Below are positions 47,017 through 57,768 of a stretch of DNA of 64,000 bases, piece by piece. Within the stretch, counting starts at the first letter, position 1; each line of letters begins with the position of its first letter. The stretch comes from Peromyscus leucopus (Eukaryota > Chordata > Mammalia > Rodentia > Cricetidae): the NCBI RefSeq assembly GCF_004664715.2, contig NC_051064.1:113818240-113882239 (forward strand). Reading direction: 5' to 3'. The translations under genes were made by a program, and so were the position numbers. Below the pieces are notes generated by a model, which saw nothing but the letters and a program-made list of their open reading frames with translations, did not search any database and was not told the DNA's origin.

Positions 47017-48181
47017 CCTGAGCCAGCACTGCAGAAGCTATTTGAAGGCTTCTAAACACCAAAGGAATGCAATGATAAATACAGGAAAGAATAAACTGCA
47101 CCAGAACAGTAAATGAGAAATTGAGGATTAGCAAAGCACCAAACACTAGCAAAAAAAAAAAAAAAATGACAGGAATAAGTGTGTATTTCTGAACAATTAT
47201 TCTGAATGTTAATGTTGTCAATTCAGATTAAAAGTCATAGACTTTTGCAAATTGGATTTAAAAACAGTACTTACCTATTGGTTGCCTACAAGAAATGCAC
47301 CACTGTGATAGAGATACACAGACTTAGGTTGAAAGGATGGAATAAGATACTACAGTCTAAATAAAATAGAAAATAGACATGTCAAATCAATTTTGAAATA
47401 ATATTATTTCAATCCAGAACTAGTTAGGAGAGACAAAAATGTCACTCCATATTGACAAAGGGAGAAACTATCAAGAGCATATTGCAATTCTAAACACATA
47501 TGTATAGAACGCTGGCATACCCAGTTTTATAAAACAACTACTACTGGATATTAAAGCATAGTTGACCTCAATATCTCAAAAACCATGTTATTAAAGAAGT
47601 TTTTAGCTAAAAACGTCAGGGCCCAGGTGTATTCACTTCTGAATTCTACCAGACATTTAAAGGAGAAGTAATATCAATGCTCCTCAAAACTGTTCATAAA
47701 ACAGAAAGGTAACACATACTACCCAAAGGATCTTATGGATCTAGTATTGTCTGACTCCAAAATCAGATACGTATACAACAAAAAAGAAAATTGTAGCCTA
47801 GTATTCCTGATAAATGTGGATAAATGCAAAATTAGTCATAAAATATTTCCAAACCAAATGATCAAATTGGCTTCATCCCTGAGGTATAGGGTGGTTCACC
47901 ATACATAAATCAAGAATATAATACATCATATTAATAGAATCAAGAATAGATTCACATGATCACCTCAATAGATACAACAAAGGTTCTTGACAAAATCCAA
48001 TATCTCATCATGAGAAAAGCTCCAGAGAAACCAGAAGGGACTTATCTCAACACCATGAAAGCTGTATATGAAGCTTCTTAGCCAACATTATATAAAACAA
48101 GTTGACAACATTTTGACCAAACCCAAGAATCAAATAAGTGTGTCCACTTTTTCAACTTTTATTCACTGTAATCCTTGAAGT

Positions 48182-48450
48182 GATCACCAATTCCTTTAGT
48201 TTGTGTTTGTCCTAGAACATGTAATTCTTCTTTAGTTTTGAAGCACAGCTTTCCTGGAAATCATAATCAGGGTTAATTATTGTGCTGTAAAGACCTTAAA
48301 CACCACATTCCAATGTCCTCTTCCCGCCCCTTTCAGTTTCTGTTGAGAAATCTATTGTCATTATAATGGATTTGCTTTCGTATGTAACATGGCTTTACTC
48401 TCTTGCAACAGCCAATATTCTTTCTTTGCATTTTACCTATCATGTGATAC
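48182..48450 (-). repeat. Inverted repeat in LINE, right arm (269 bp)
   Basis: Reverse-complement partner of 46741-47016, lying between 'gtaatccttgaag' and 'agagagagaaattaaaagga', two phrases that are near neighbours in L1 ORF2. It therefore sits inside the reverse transcriptase region of the same LINE. Confidence 0.93.
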
Positions 48451-48805
48451 AGAGAGAGAAATTAAAAGGATACAAATCAGATAAGAAAAGTTCAAGTGAA
48501 CACTGTTTGCAGATGTTATGATTCTACAAATAAGGGACCAAAAGATTTCAACAGAAAACTCTTAGAACTGATAAATATTTTAATCAAAATATCAATGTAC
48601 AAGACAACATACAAACACAGTCTATTTTCATATAACAGTATCAAACATATGCTGAGGAAAATCATGAAGAAAATCTCATTCCAATAGCTTCAAATAAACA
48701 AATAAAATGCCTAATAGTAAAAGTAATCAAGAAACAAAGGACAACTAAAATTTTAAAGAAAATAATTAGAAAATACACTATAAGATTTGGACGGCCCTTA
48801 AAATG

Positions 48806-49110
48806 GATTAGTCTGATTTGTCAACCTGACAGAATATGGAATCACATTGGAAGCAAGTTGCTGTGCACACCTGTGAGGGACTATCTAGATTAAGATGAAC
48901 TGCTGAGAATATCTGAGGAGATTGTCGAGATTATTTTAGTGCATGTGAGAAGAGCATTATGAATTGTGGGTGATACTATTCCCTCAACAGATGTTGGACT
49001 GTATAGCGTGTAGAAAGTGAGTTGAGAACCAGCATGTATGTATTCATTTCTCTTTTCTGTTTGTGGACTTGAGGGTCAAAGCAGAGACTCATAAATATTT
49101 GTCAAAATGC
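48806..49110 (+). repeat. Old rodent interspersed repeat, family unnamed, copy 2
   Basis: It starts with 'gattagtctgatttgtcaac' and shares the phrase order of the repeat at 44.9 kb. Heavily diverged. Confidence 0.45.
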
Positions 49111-50319
49111 TAAGAATACGGTACTGTTGAGTGCCCATCACTAAATGGAATATCTTTATCACTTACTTCAAGGCCCAGGGAACATCATGTAAGATGGAGT
49201 AGAAAGACTAATAGCTGGAGCATAGGAGTAGTGCTATAAAATATTATCTTATAGATTTCTTTAATATTCAATGTATTTTGCCTTTGTTATGGTAAATTCT
49301 TGAAAACAATTTAGTGAAACAGGAAAATAGTAATATTTTCATTTGCAGATGACAGTATCAAGTATAAGGACTGTATTAAGCCTAACTTGTATGAAGTCAG
49401 ACATCAGACATTGAAAGAGATCATGTTATTTGTTAGTATTAGTCTTACACAATTTGGCATTCTTTACAAAGGCTGTAATAGATTTTGAAATCAGGTGACA
49501 AACTTAAAAACTCAGAGAACATACTGTCTCACTCTAATTTGTCACTTCAGTGCCTAGCAGTGTGTGGCATGCAATTGGTACTCAGTATCAGCTGAATGAA
49601 TGAAAAGGTAAGGCTGGTAATATGGAGTAACATGTCTTTAGAGGATATCTACACATAGAATGACTGAGACACATGAAGGAAGCCTTTTTGAAAATTGTGC
49701 TGTATTTCAGGATTCGTTTGATTAGGAAATTTATTTGATTTCTCTAGTATATATTGATCTCCAGATGGAACTTCACCTTCACAGCCTCCCGTTATATTCT
49801 TATCTCATACCATTTCTAACACTGAGCAAATTATCTATTTACTTGTGGAGATATCCTCAAATACTTTAAGTCTCTTAGAGGTGGTAGTAAAGTCTTCTTT
49901 TGTTATTAAATCCACCCCTCTTTCACTTAGCTCCAAATTTTTCATCATCCTCCAGCACTATTCCTTCCTAAGATATTGTGGTCTTTTGTAAATCCCACTG
50001 GGTCCACTTAGTGTGAATGGGTGTAAGACAAGAGGGGAACTGAAAGGTTCTTAGAGACATATTAGTAGATATCAGTAGTGAAACAGCATTCAATGGACAT
50101 TACAGGGCTGTTGCACACTGAGTTCAGTAGCTATTACTGCATGTACAAATTCCAGCATGAATGGAGAAGGAGCTCATGAAGTTCCTTCACTAGCTGAGAA
50201 GCTATTGGCAATTGATAGCTGCTGGGAAAGGAAAAGTCAGTTTTCTTAAGGGATGTGAACCTCTGAGAGGCTATCAGTGTTCTTGTATTGGCACATTTTT
50301 GTCAATTCAGAATATGTTG
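49111..50319. other. Unique DNA with MIR and L2 patches
   Basis: 49334-49410 ('attttcatttgcagatgaca') resembles a reversed MIR. 49530-49610 ('tcagtgcctagcagtgtgtg' then 'agctgaatgaatga') resembles a sense L2/MIR 3' end. Confidence 0.5.
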
Positions 50320-51410
50320 TTTTTTATCTTTTATTTAAGAATTTTTTTATTCATTTTACATACCAACCACAGATGCCCCTCTCATCCTCCCATCCTTTCC
50401 CCTGACCTAGCCCCCATCCCTTCCTCCAAAATGATAAGGGCTCCCATCCCATGGGGAATCAGCAAAGCTTGGTACATTCAGTTGAGGCAGGATCAAGCTC
50501 CTCTCTTGTGCATCAAGGCATCCCACCAGAGGTAATGGGCTCCAGAAAGCAAGCTCTCATTATTAAAAAATTTGTATTGAAAATAGATTCTTCTCTTATA
50601 CAATGAATCCTGACCATAGTTTCCCTTTTCTCTGCTCCTCCTAGCTACTCTCACCTGTAGCTAGAGTTTTCCTGCCTTGCCCACAGTCAGAACAAATCTT
50701 TGTCACCCACCAGTCCCACTGCTGCTCAGACCCAACCGAGTAAACACAGACACTTATATTGCTTACAAACTCTATGGCCGTGGCAGGCTCCTTGCTAACT
50801 GTTCTTATAGCTTAAATTAATCCATTTCCATAAATCTATACCTTGCCACATGGCTTGTGGCTTACCGGCATCTTCACATGCTGTTTGTCATGGCGGCGGA
50901 TGGCAGTGTCTCCCCACCGCCTTCCTGTTCTTTCTTTTCTCCTCTCTGTTAGTCCCACCTATACTTCCTGCCTAGCCACTGGCCAATCAGTGTTTTATTT
51001 ATTTACCAATCAGAGCAATTTGACATACAGACCATCCCCCAGCACTCACCTTCCCTCTCCTCCAGATATACTCCACCTCTGTTCCTTTTCAGAAAGGAGC
51101 ATGCCTTAAAGAGATAACAGTCAAACAGGACAAAACAAGTTGCAATAAGACAAGACAAAAGCCCTCATATCAAGGCTGGACAAGGTAACCCAATAGGAGG
51201 AAAAGAGTCCCAAGAGCAGGCAAAGAGTCAGAGATATACCCACTCCCACTGTTAGGAATTTCATAAAAACACCAAGATAACAGCCATAACATACACACAG
51301 AAGGGCTGGTATAGACCTACACAGGCCCCATCCTTGCTTCTTCAGTCTCTCTGAACCTGTACATGTCTGCTTAGTTGATTCAGTGGACCATGTAGATTTT
51401 TTAACCCTAT
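50320..51410 (-). mobile_element. L1 3' UTR sequence, antisense, split by LTR-A
   Basis: 50320-50555 ('ccaaccacagatgcccctct' to 'ggtaatgggctccagaaagc') and 50560-51410 ('agagataacagtcaaacagg', 'acacccaagataacagcc'-like) are rodent L1 3' UTR phrases in antisense. They may be two adjacent L1 3' ends. LTR-A copy 4 splits the second. Confidence 0.7.
50656..51044. mobile_element. Solo LTR, family LTR-A, copy 4
   Basis: 389 bp with TG...CA ends and a perfect six-base duplication, ctcacc at 50650-50655 and 51045-51050. It is shorter than copy 1 because of internal deletions in the GC-rich middle. Same direction as copies 1-3. Confidence 0.93.
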
Positions 51411-52341
51411 TTATGTTTATGGTTTGATATGCTTTAAATATCAGTAAAATATTGTTAAATTGAGTATTTTTAGTAAATTTGAGTCTCTCTTTTTAATAAA
51501 GTCATACTTGTGCATGAAAAACACTGTAACAGGCTTTCTACCATCTCTTAAGCTCTGCTTGCCTCCTTTGTCCTTTTCTTCTAGTATGTAAGGCATTCAT
51601 GCTGAAAACTCTTCATATAGCACCTTCCTCCTGTTACAAACTTCACAGATGTTTATGGAGTGAACCACAGTTTCTTATCATTAAAGTCTTGGTTTAAGGG
51701 AAATGGAGTAAGAAAAGCATATTGATATCTAGTAAAACTCATTTTAAAATATCATGTATTGTGGCTATGCACTATTCCTAAGGTGGAAATAATAATTCCT
51801 AATTTGGTATTACTGAATGCTTTCCTTTGACCTCCAAAGAGTTTTAGAACTCATAGTAATATTTGTCATACTTGGGTATGTATTCCTTTAAGAATGAAAT
51901 TTGAACATGATGGTGTTATATATGTTGCTCTAATAATCTCTTTGTCCTCAATTTACTCTGTTTCTTCATGATATAAATTTCCCTCAGGTGAAACTGGGCT
52001 TTCCAGTACACTTGTGAGGTAATGTGTAAATTCTCTGCCTGACTACTCTGCTTGCTCCACGCAGCAAGCCCAGGTCACCTTCGCAACGTCAAAATTGGGT
52101 ATTCATTCTCCATTATAAATGATGTTTTGTGTGGGTGTATTTTAAATGGAATCTATTGAAATATGTCCAGTACATTAAAATTTATGTTTTTTATTATCAT
52201 TTTTATTATATGGAACAAGCCTGGCCTTGCTTTGTAAAGTCATTCATCAAAGAGAATTTCATCATTGACAAGAATGGCTGCCTACTTGGTATCTATAACT
52301 TGCAAAGTTAAAAGTGATTTTTCTTTTGTTTTTGTCTTTTT
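51411..52341. other. Unique AT-rich DNA, no gene seen
   Basis: No recognised repeat or exon. Confidence 0.45.
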
Positions 52342-52725
52342 GAAAAAAATGGTGAGCTGAATAGGATGATACCAATGGACATGCCAAACTAGATGGGGAA
52401 AAGCTCACAAGGTCTCAGCTCTACCAAAAGAACTATAAAGAACTGAGGAAAGCTGGGAGCAGGAGAGATGGTCTTCCCTTAGGAGAACAAATCAATTGGT
52501 TGTCAGTGCTCAGCCCTGAAAACATCCATACAAATAACATTATAAGGACTGAGCAGACTATACTTAGGAATAGATATGTGTATACATATACATATAGGCA
52601 TCCAGTAAGAATTAGTGGCAAAAGAGACTATTAATTTGAAGGAGAGCAGGGAAAGGTGTATGGGAGGGTTTCAAGGGAGGAAAGGAAGGAAGAAATATAA
52701 TCTCAACAACAAAAAGACCCACAAA
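52342..52725 (+). mobile_element. L1 (Lx-type) 3' UTR end, sense, 5'-truncated
   Basis: 'atggacatgccaaactagat', 'gagatggtcttcccttagga' and 'tgtatgggagggtttcaagg' are sense Lx 3' UTR landmarks in order, ending near an A-rich segment. The complementary phrases appear in the antisense L1s at 30.2 and 61.4 kb. Confidence 0.8.
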
Positions 52726-53874
52726 ATGGTAAGAGTTTCACAGCATTAACAATTCCATTTTGATACAAATAGAGAATAGAAACCTTGAATTTTAAGTTTC
52801 ATAATTTTGGAGTCAGATGCACTATGGTTGTGGGACAAAGTCCTAGGCTTCATACATTTGTAAGCATGCAACTTGGTCAATGTATTAGTATTGTGTGATG
52901 TCTGATTGCACTCACCTTTCTGACTATTAAAGATTATATTGTCTTGTGGATAACAAGGCTCTGAGATCAGCTCTCGTTAGTAGACTAGAAATGAAATGAT
53001 ATGTGTTACATAAAAGCTGAGTGATGTAAAAATTAAGATAGTATGTGGTAGAGATCAGATTCAACTTGAGGTAGTTGAGCTATAGACTCCCAAGTTTTTA
53101 CTTTGCATTACTCTTTGCCAGATTTCCTAAGATTATATAATCTTTGTCTATGCTATGTTTCTGCATAGAATTATCCAATTTTTATCTATTTCTTTTTAAT
53201 TTCCAAATGAAAATTTTGTACCTCATCATTTAGAAGACTTACTTCAATCTGCTTTTCTCATTACTCATGATTTAGAAAAAGTTGTCTTGGGAGTAACAGA
53301 TACAAGATTTTATACTAACTGAATAACTTATCTATTAGCTAAAAATGGAGAACAGAACTTTCCTAAAGAAGTAAATGAAAATTATGCTTCCAAATGTCTA
53401 TACAGGCTGTGAAAAAAGAGCCTATTATTTTAAGATACTTCCTTGCCCTCCAGTAAAACACAGTGTGTCCCACAGGTGTCTGTCCCTTTGCCTTTGCAAA
53501 TGCTTTCTCACCACCTTAAATGCTCTTTTTGTGACTCTGCTGTCAACTTTATCCAAAGTTCAACTCTTTCATAATTCATTCAGGGGTGTCTTACCTAGGA
53601 AACCTTTAATTCCTACTTCCTTCACTGAAGTGGGTAGTTTCCTCATTTGATCCTTACACAGTTTGATAACCATGCTTAAAGCATGCATCACATTTTTATT
53701 TGAGGTAAGCTTGTAAATCTGATCCATCATCCTTCTAAAATATAAATATGTTGAACAGAGTCAATGCTTTTCTTTTTTTTGTCATCCCCCAGTTTTAGCT
53801 GATCTATTAGATTCAGACAATGGAAACTGCCGTGTTAAGTGAGTTACGTAATCAAAAACGTGATTGCTCTGTTT
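52726..53874. other. Unique DNA, no gene seen
   Basis: A 91-codon open frame at 53375-53650 has no recognised domain. Confidence 0.45.
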
Positions 53875-54370
53875 TGTATAAGACGAATTGTTAAATGGTC
53901 TTATTAAAACAAAACAAAAACAAAAACAAAAAACCTGGAGCTAGATATTGGGGTAAATACTGAAAGATAAGAAAAGCAGAAAGAAGCCAGCCACATTCTT
54001 ACCACTTGGAAATCCTCAGCCAAAGAGACCTGCTTCCTGTATACCCACACTTATATGCATTTCTATTCTGCATCTCACTTCCTCTCTCCACCCAGCTACA
54101 TCACTTTCTGTCTGTCTGTACAGACCTCTAGACCTCTATGGTTAGCCCTGGGATTAAAAGTGTATGTCACCATTCCTGGCTGTGTTCCCCAATGTAGCCT
54201 TGAGCTCACAGAGATCTGGGCTGGATCTCTGCCTCCTAAATGCTAGGATTAAAGGCATGTGCTACCATTGCTTACATCTATGTTTAATATAGTGGCTGGC
54301 TTTTTCCTTTGATCTTCAGATAAGCTTTATTAGGGTGCACAATATATTGGGGGTACACTATATCACTACA
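53875..54370 (-). mobile_element. Solo LTR, family LTR-B, copy 3
   Basis: Reverse of copies 1 and 2: 'gatattggggtaaatactga' at the left, B1-like 'gggattaaaagtgtatgtca' and 'ctaggattaaaggcatgtgc' in the middle, and 'aagctttattagggtgcaca' then ctaca at the right. An (aaaac)n run near 53910-53932 interrupts the left end. No six-base duplication was found. It is the most diverged of the three. Confidence 0.75.
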
Positions 54371-54419
54371 ATATTATAATCTCTAGAATAAGAATAAATA
54401 AAGAAACTATTCATATGCC

Positions 54420-54600
54420 ATGTCTGATGCTTTATATACCTCCTATAACATTCACAACAATCATACATGATATATATCATTTGCATTTTGCAGAAAAAAT
54501 TTAGGCCTAGAATGATAAGGGGGTTTCCTAAGTTCACATAGAAGGTTACAGAGATTTGAACTGATCTAAATGACTTTTGATTTCACTCATAAGGTTGATT
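54420..54600 (-). repeat. MIR remnant, antisense
   Basis: 'ttcacaacaatcatacatga' then 'ttgcattttgcagaaaaaat' and 'gagatttgaactgatctaaa' follow reversed MIR order. Confidence 0.55.
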
Positions 54601-54679
54601 TTCACTGAGGAGACATAGTACAATTCTTTAGATATGGTAGATTCATCCAAAGTCGAAGTCTACAAGACATTATATGGTC

Positions 54680-54800
54680 AATTTCCTCATTTTACAGCTG
54701 AAGAAATTCAGTTTTATAAAGAACAAAAGTCTTGTTCAAAGTCATTTAACTAATAAGCCAAACTCAGTCTGGGTTCAAAGCCAGCTCTAAACATAGTAAT
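54680..54800 (-). repeat. MIR remnant, antisense
   Basis: 'cctcattttacagctgaaga', 'gttcaaagtcatttaactaa' and 'tctgggttcaaagccagctc' give a clear reversed MIR. Confidence 0.7.
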
Positions 54801-55474
54801 TTTCTAAGAGGCACAGATGCCTCTCTCATTGTGGGCCAACAAAATGGATTGCTCTTCTGAACTTCTGCCCCTCCACCTGGGCCCTCATCTATCACCTTCA
54901 CAATTAGAGCCTACTTTATTTTGGTTAATGAGATATCACTATTAATTTTTCTCCTGTGGGCCATAATGAAGGTCAAAGATACTGAGCCCAAGCTCTGCTT
55001 AGTTTCTAATTGTAAATACTGGGGCAGAAGATCATTTAAGATTACTTCTCTGTAATTACATAACAATACCATTGTTACTTTTCATTTAGTTACCAATTTT
55101 TACTTTTTAAAATCCATATTTTCATGTTTTGTGTATCTTTGAAAATATTGGAAGATTGTGTTAGAGTATCTCAAAGGCATTTTTTCATTCTTAAATTCTT
55201 GTTCTGTAATTTGATTAATTATAAATAATCTTAGTTTATTTTCATTAATTCTTTAGTAGTTATTTATTAAAGCTTCCATTTATTAAAATTATTGTTTAAT
55301 TTTTTCTTAATGTCTACATTACACCACAAACTCTATGAAGATAAAGTTGTATCTGATTTTGTTCACTGTTGTATCATACAAACATGCAAACAAACAAAAA
55401 ACAAAAAATAAACTCAATAAAGCTCAAAACACCAAACAAAACAAAAGTGCACACACTAAAAATAAAGTACCTTT
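54801..55474. other. Unique AT-rich DNA, no gene seen
   Basis: An A/C-rich (aaac)n-like run occurs near 55382-55445. No exon recognised. Confidence 0.45.
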
Positions 55475-57768
55475 TGTGTTGGCCAACTGCTCTCAGGCAT
55501 GGGGTCTGCTATGAACTGTGATGGATATACCCAATGTCACTCCAATAACTTCTTAGTTAGAGGTGGAATTTGTGTCCACTTCTTTTCTGTTCTGGAACTT
55601 TGTCTCATTTCAACTTGTGCAAGTACTGCATATTTTGTCACAGTCTATGTGAATTCATATGTGTTTTGAACATTTGTGTGTCTGGAAAATGTTATTTCTT
55701 TGGAGCCATTCACCACTTCTGGCTCTTAAAATATTTTTACCACCTCTTCAACATAGATACCAGGTCCTTGATGTGAGGGGTTTGATGAAGATGTCTCATT
55801 TATGCCTGAGTTTTTCACTGTCTGCACATTTTCTGCTTGTGGATCACTTTGTTAATTACCATTTATTGTAAGAAGAAGCTTCTCTGATGAGGATTGAGTC
55901 ATCTCTGCTCTATAAGTATAGCAATATGTCATTAGGAACAATTTTATTGCTATGTATTTTTGAGCAGAATCATAGTAGTATATTTTCCCCTAGTCCCATG
56001 ACCTATCTGGTTTCAGGTTCTCAGTCACTTTAGCATGTCAGATATGGGCTCTATCATGGAGTAGTTCTTTAATAATAATAAAAAATGGTTGGTTACTCCC
56101 ACAACATCTGTTCCATATTGCACCAGTATATTTTGTAAGCAGGTCTCTTTTGCAGGTCAGAGGGTTTGTATTTGGGTGAAGTTGATGCCTATTTAACTTC
56201 TCCAGTACCATGCAAAGTACATTCTAGAACCGTGAACACTAGTCAGTAGAGGGGAAGTTTCTAGTTGGACACCAACCAAATATTTCCATGTTTGATAACT
56301 GAAGTTATGTCTTCAATAATGTGTCCTTTCCATCAGACTATGGAGAGTACCAAAAGCCTTGACAATAGCCTGTGACATTTGGAAACATCTATGGGTCCTT
56401 TTGTCAAATGACTCAATAAGATGTTACCCATTCAAGCTACTGGAGTTTTTACCAGGTGTCTTAATATGTTTAGTTGGAGTATTGTCTCCTCTATTGTATG
56501 GTGACTCCATTTAAATTCCTTTCGTGTATGTATATATTTTAAGAAGCTTCTCCAATAGCTGGTTTCCATATGATTTTTCAAAAGACTTTTAGTGTTAGTT
56601 TTCACTCCCCATATTCTGTCTTTACCATGCACTTGCCCACACCATCCCTGTCCCCATTTAATCCTCCTGTTCTTTTTTTCCCTTATAATACTAATCTATT
56701 TCCCCTTCCCTGGAAGATCCCCTCCTCCCCACTGGTTCCTTAGTAGCAACTTAACCTTTGTGGTTATTTGAATTGGAACACACATACATAAAATATAAAA
56801 TCTAGTATTCACATGTAAGAAAATATGTACAATATTTGTCTTTTGGGGTCTTGGTTATCTCACTCAGGATAACTGATTCTAGCTCTATTATTTACTGGCA
56901 AACTTCATAATTTCATTTATCTTAATAGCTGAATAATATTCTATTGTGTAACTATACCAATTTTTCATCATCAGTGTATCAGTTTATACACATTTAGGCT
57001 GTTTCCAATATCTGGTAATTATGAATAGTATATTGTAGCATTCTTTAGTTATATACCCAAGAGAAATATAGGCATACCTTTACCAGATCAATTTTCAGCT
57101 TTAGAGTACAGGGAAAACTGGATAGCTACAGATAGAAGATTGGAAATAGATCTATACCTATTACCCGGACAAAACGCTGAATTGGTCAAGGACCCCAAAG
57201 TCAGACCACATATCTTAAAAATTGTAGCAGGGGGTAAGCTTGTATTCATTGACACACAAAAGGATTTTCTGAACAGAACACCAATATCACAGACTTTAAG
57301 ACAAAAATTATAAATGGGACTTCATGAAGCTTAAAAGTATCTGTAAAGCAAAGAACACCATCATTTGAGGAAAGTGTCAGTCTACAGAATAGGAAAGAAA
57401 ATCTTTCCCAATTACATATCTGATAGAAGGTTAGTATCTAGACTATATAAAGAGCTAAAAAATACTAACCACCAAGAAAACAAATAACCCAATTAAAAAT
57501 GAAATAAAGAACTAAACAGAGCGTTCTAAAAAGATGATTCACAAATAATCAAGAAATACTTTAAAAATCTTCAACATTCTTAGCTATCAGGGAAATGTAA
57601 TTAAAATTACTTTGAGGTTTCATATTAGTTCAGTCAAATGGTTAAGATCAATAAACCAAATGACAGAACATGCTGGTGAGGATGTAGGGAAAGAGGAACA
57701 CTTACCCATTGATGGTGGGAGTGCAAACTGGTACAGCCACTATGGAAATCAGAGAGCAACTTAATTTT
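55475..57768 (-). mobile_element. L1 (Lx-type) with long 3' UTR and 5' inversion
   Basis: From 55475 to about 56830 the sequence is antisense L1 3' UTR ('aagaagaagcttctctgatg', 'catcagactatggagagtac'). From there to about 57105 it is the antisense ORF2 end ('ctgaataatattctattgtg'). At about 57106 it flips to sense ORF2 ('gggaaaactggatagctaca' to 'tggtacagccactatggaaa'), ending near 57768. The flipped segment is the part of ORF2 next upstream in the intact element. This is the twin-priming layout for a minus-strand L1. All frames are broken. Confidence 0.85.

Larger units (their letters stand above)
46741..48790 (+). mobile_element. Ancient LINE (HAL1/L1-like) with internal deletion and inverted self-copy
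   Basis: In order along the plus strand: an ORF1 C-terminal-like region (46741-47100), an A-rich linker, an ORF2 endonuclease-like start ('ttggttgcctacaagaaatg' near 47277), a jump over missing ORF2, reverse-transcriptase-like phrases ('ctgaattctaccagacattt' near 47638, 'caaattggcttcatccctga' near 47863) and further RT sequence from 48451 ('aaaaggatacaaatcagata'). All frames are broken. Between 48181 and 48451 the RT sequence is interrupted by a reversed copy of this element's own 46741-47016. Confidence 0.75.

Noticed and set aside
44910..49110. The two old rodent repeats at 44.9 and 48.8 kb as a local duplication
   Set aside because: They share phrase order but are strongly diverged from each other, as expected of two independent copies of one dispersed family.
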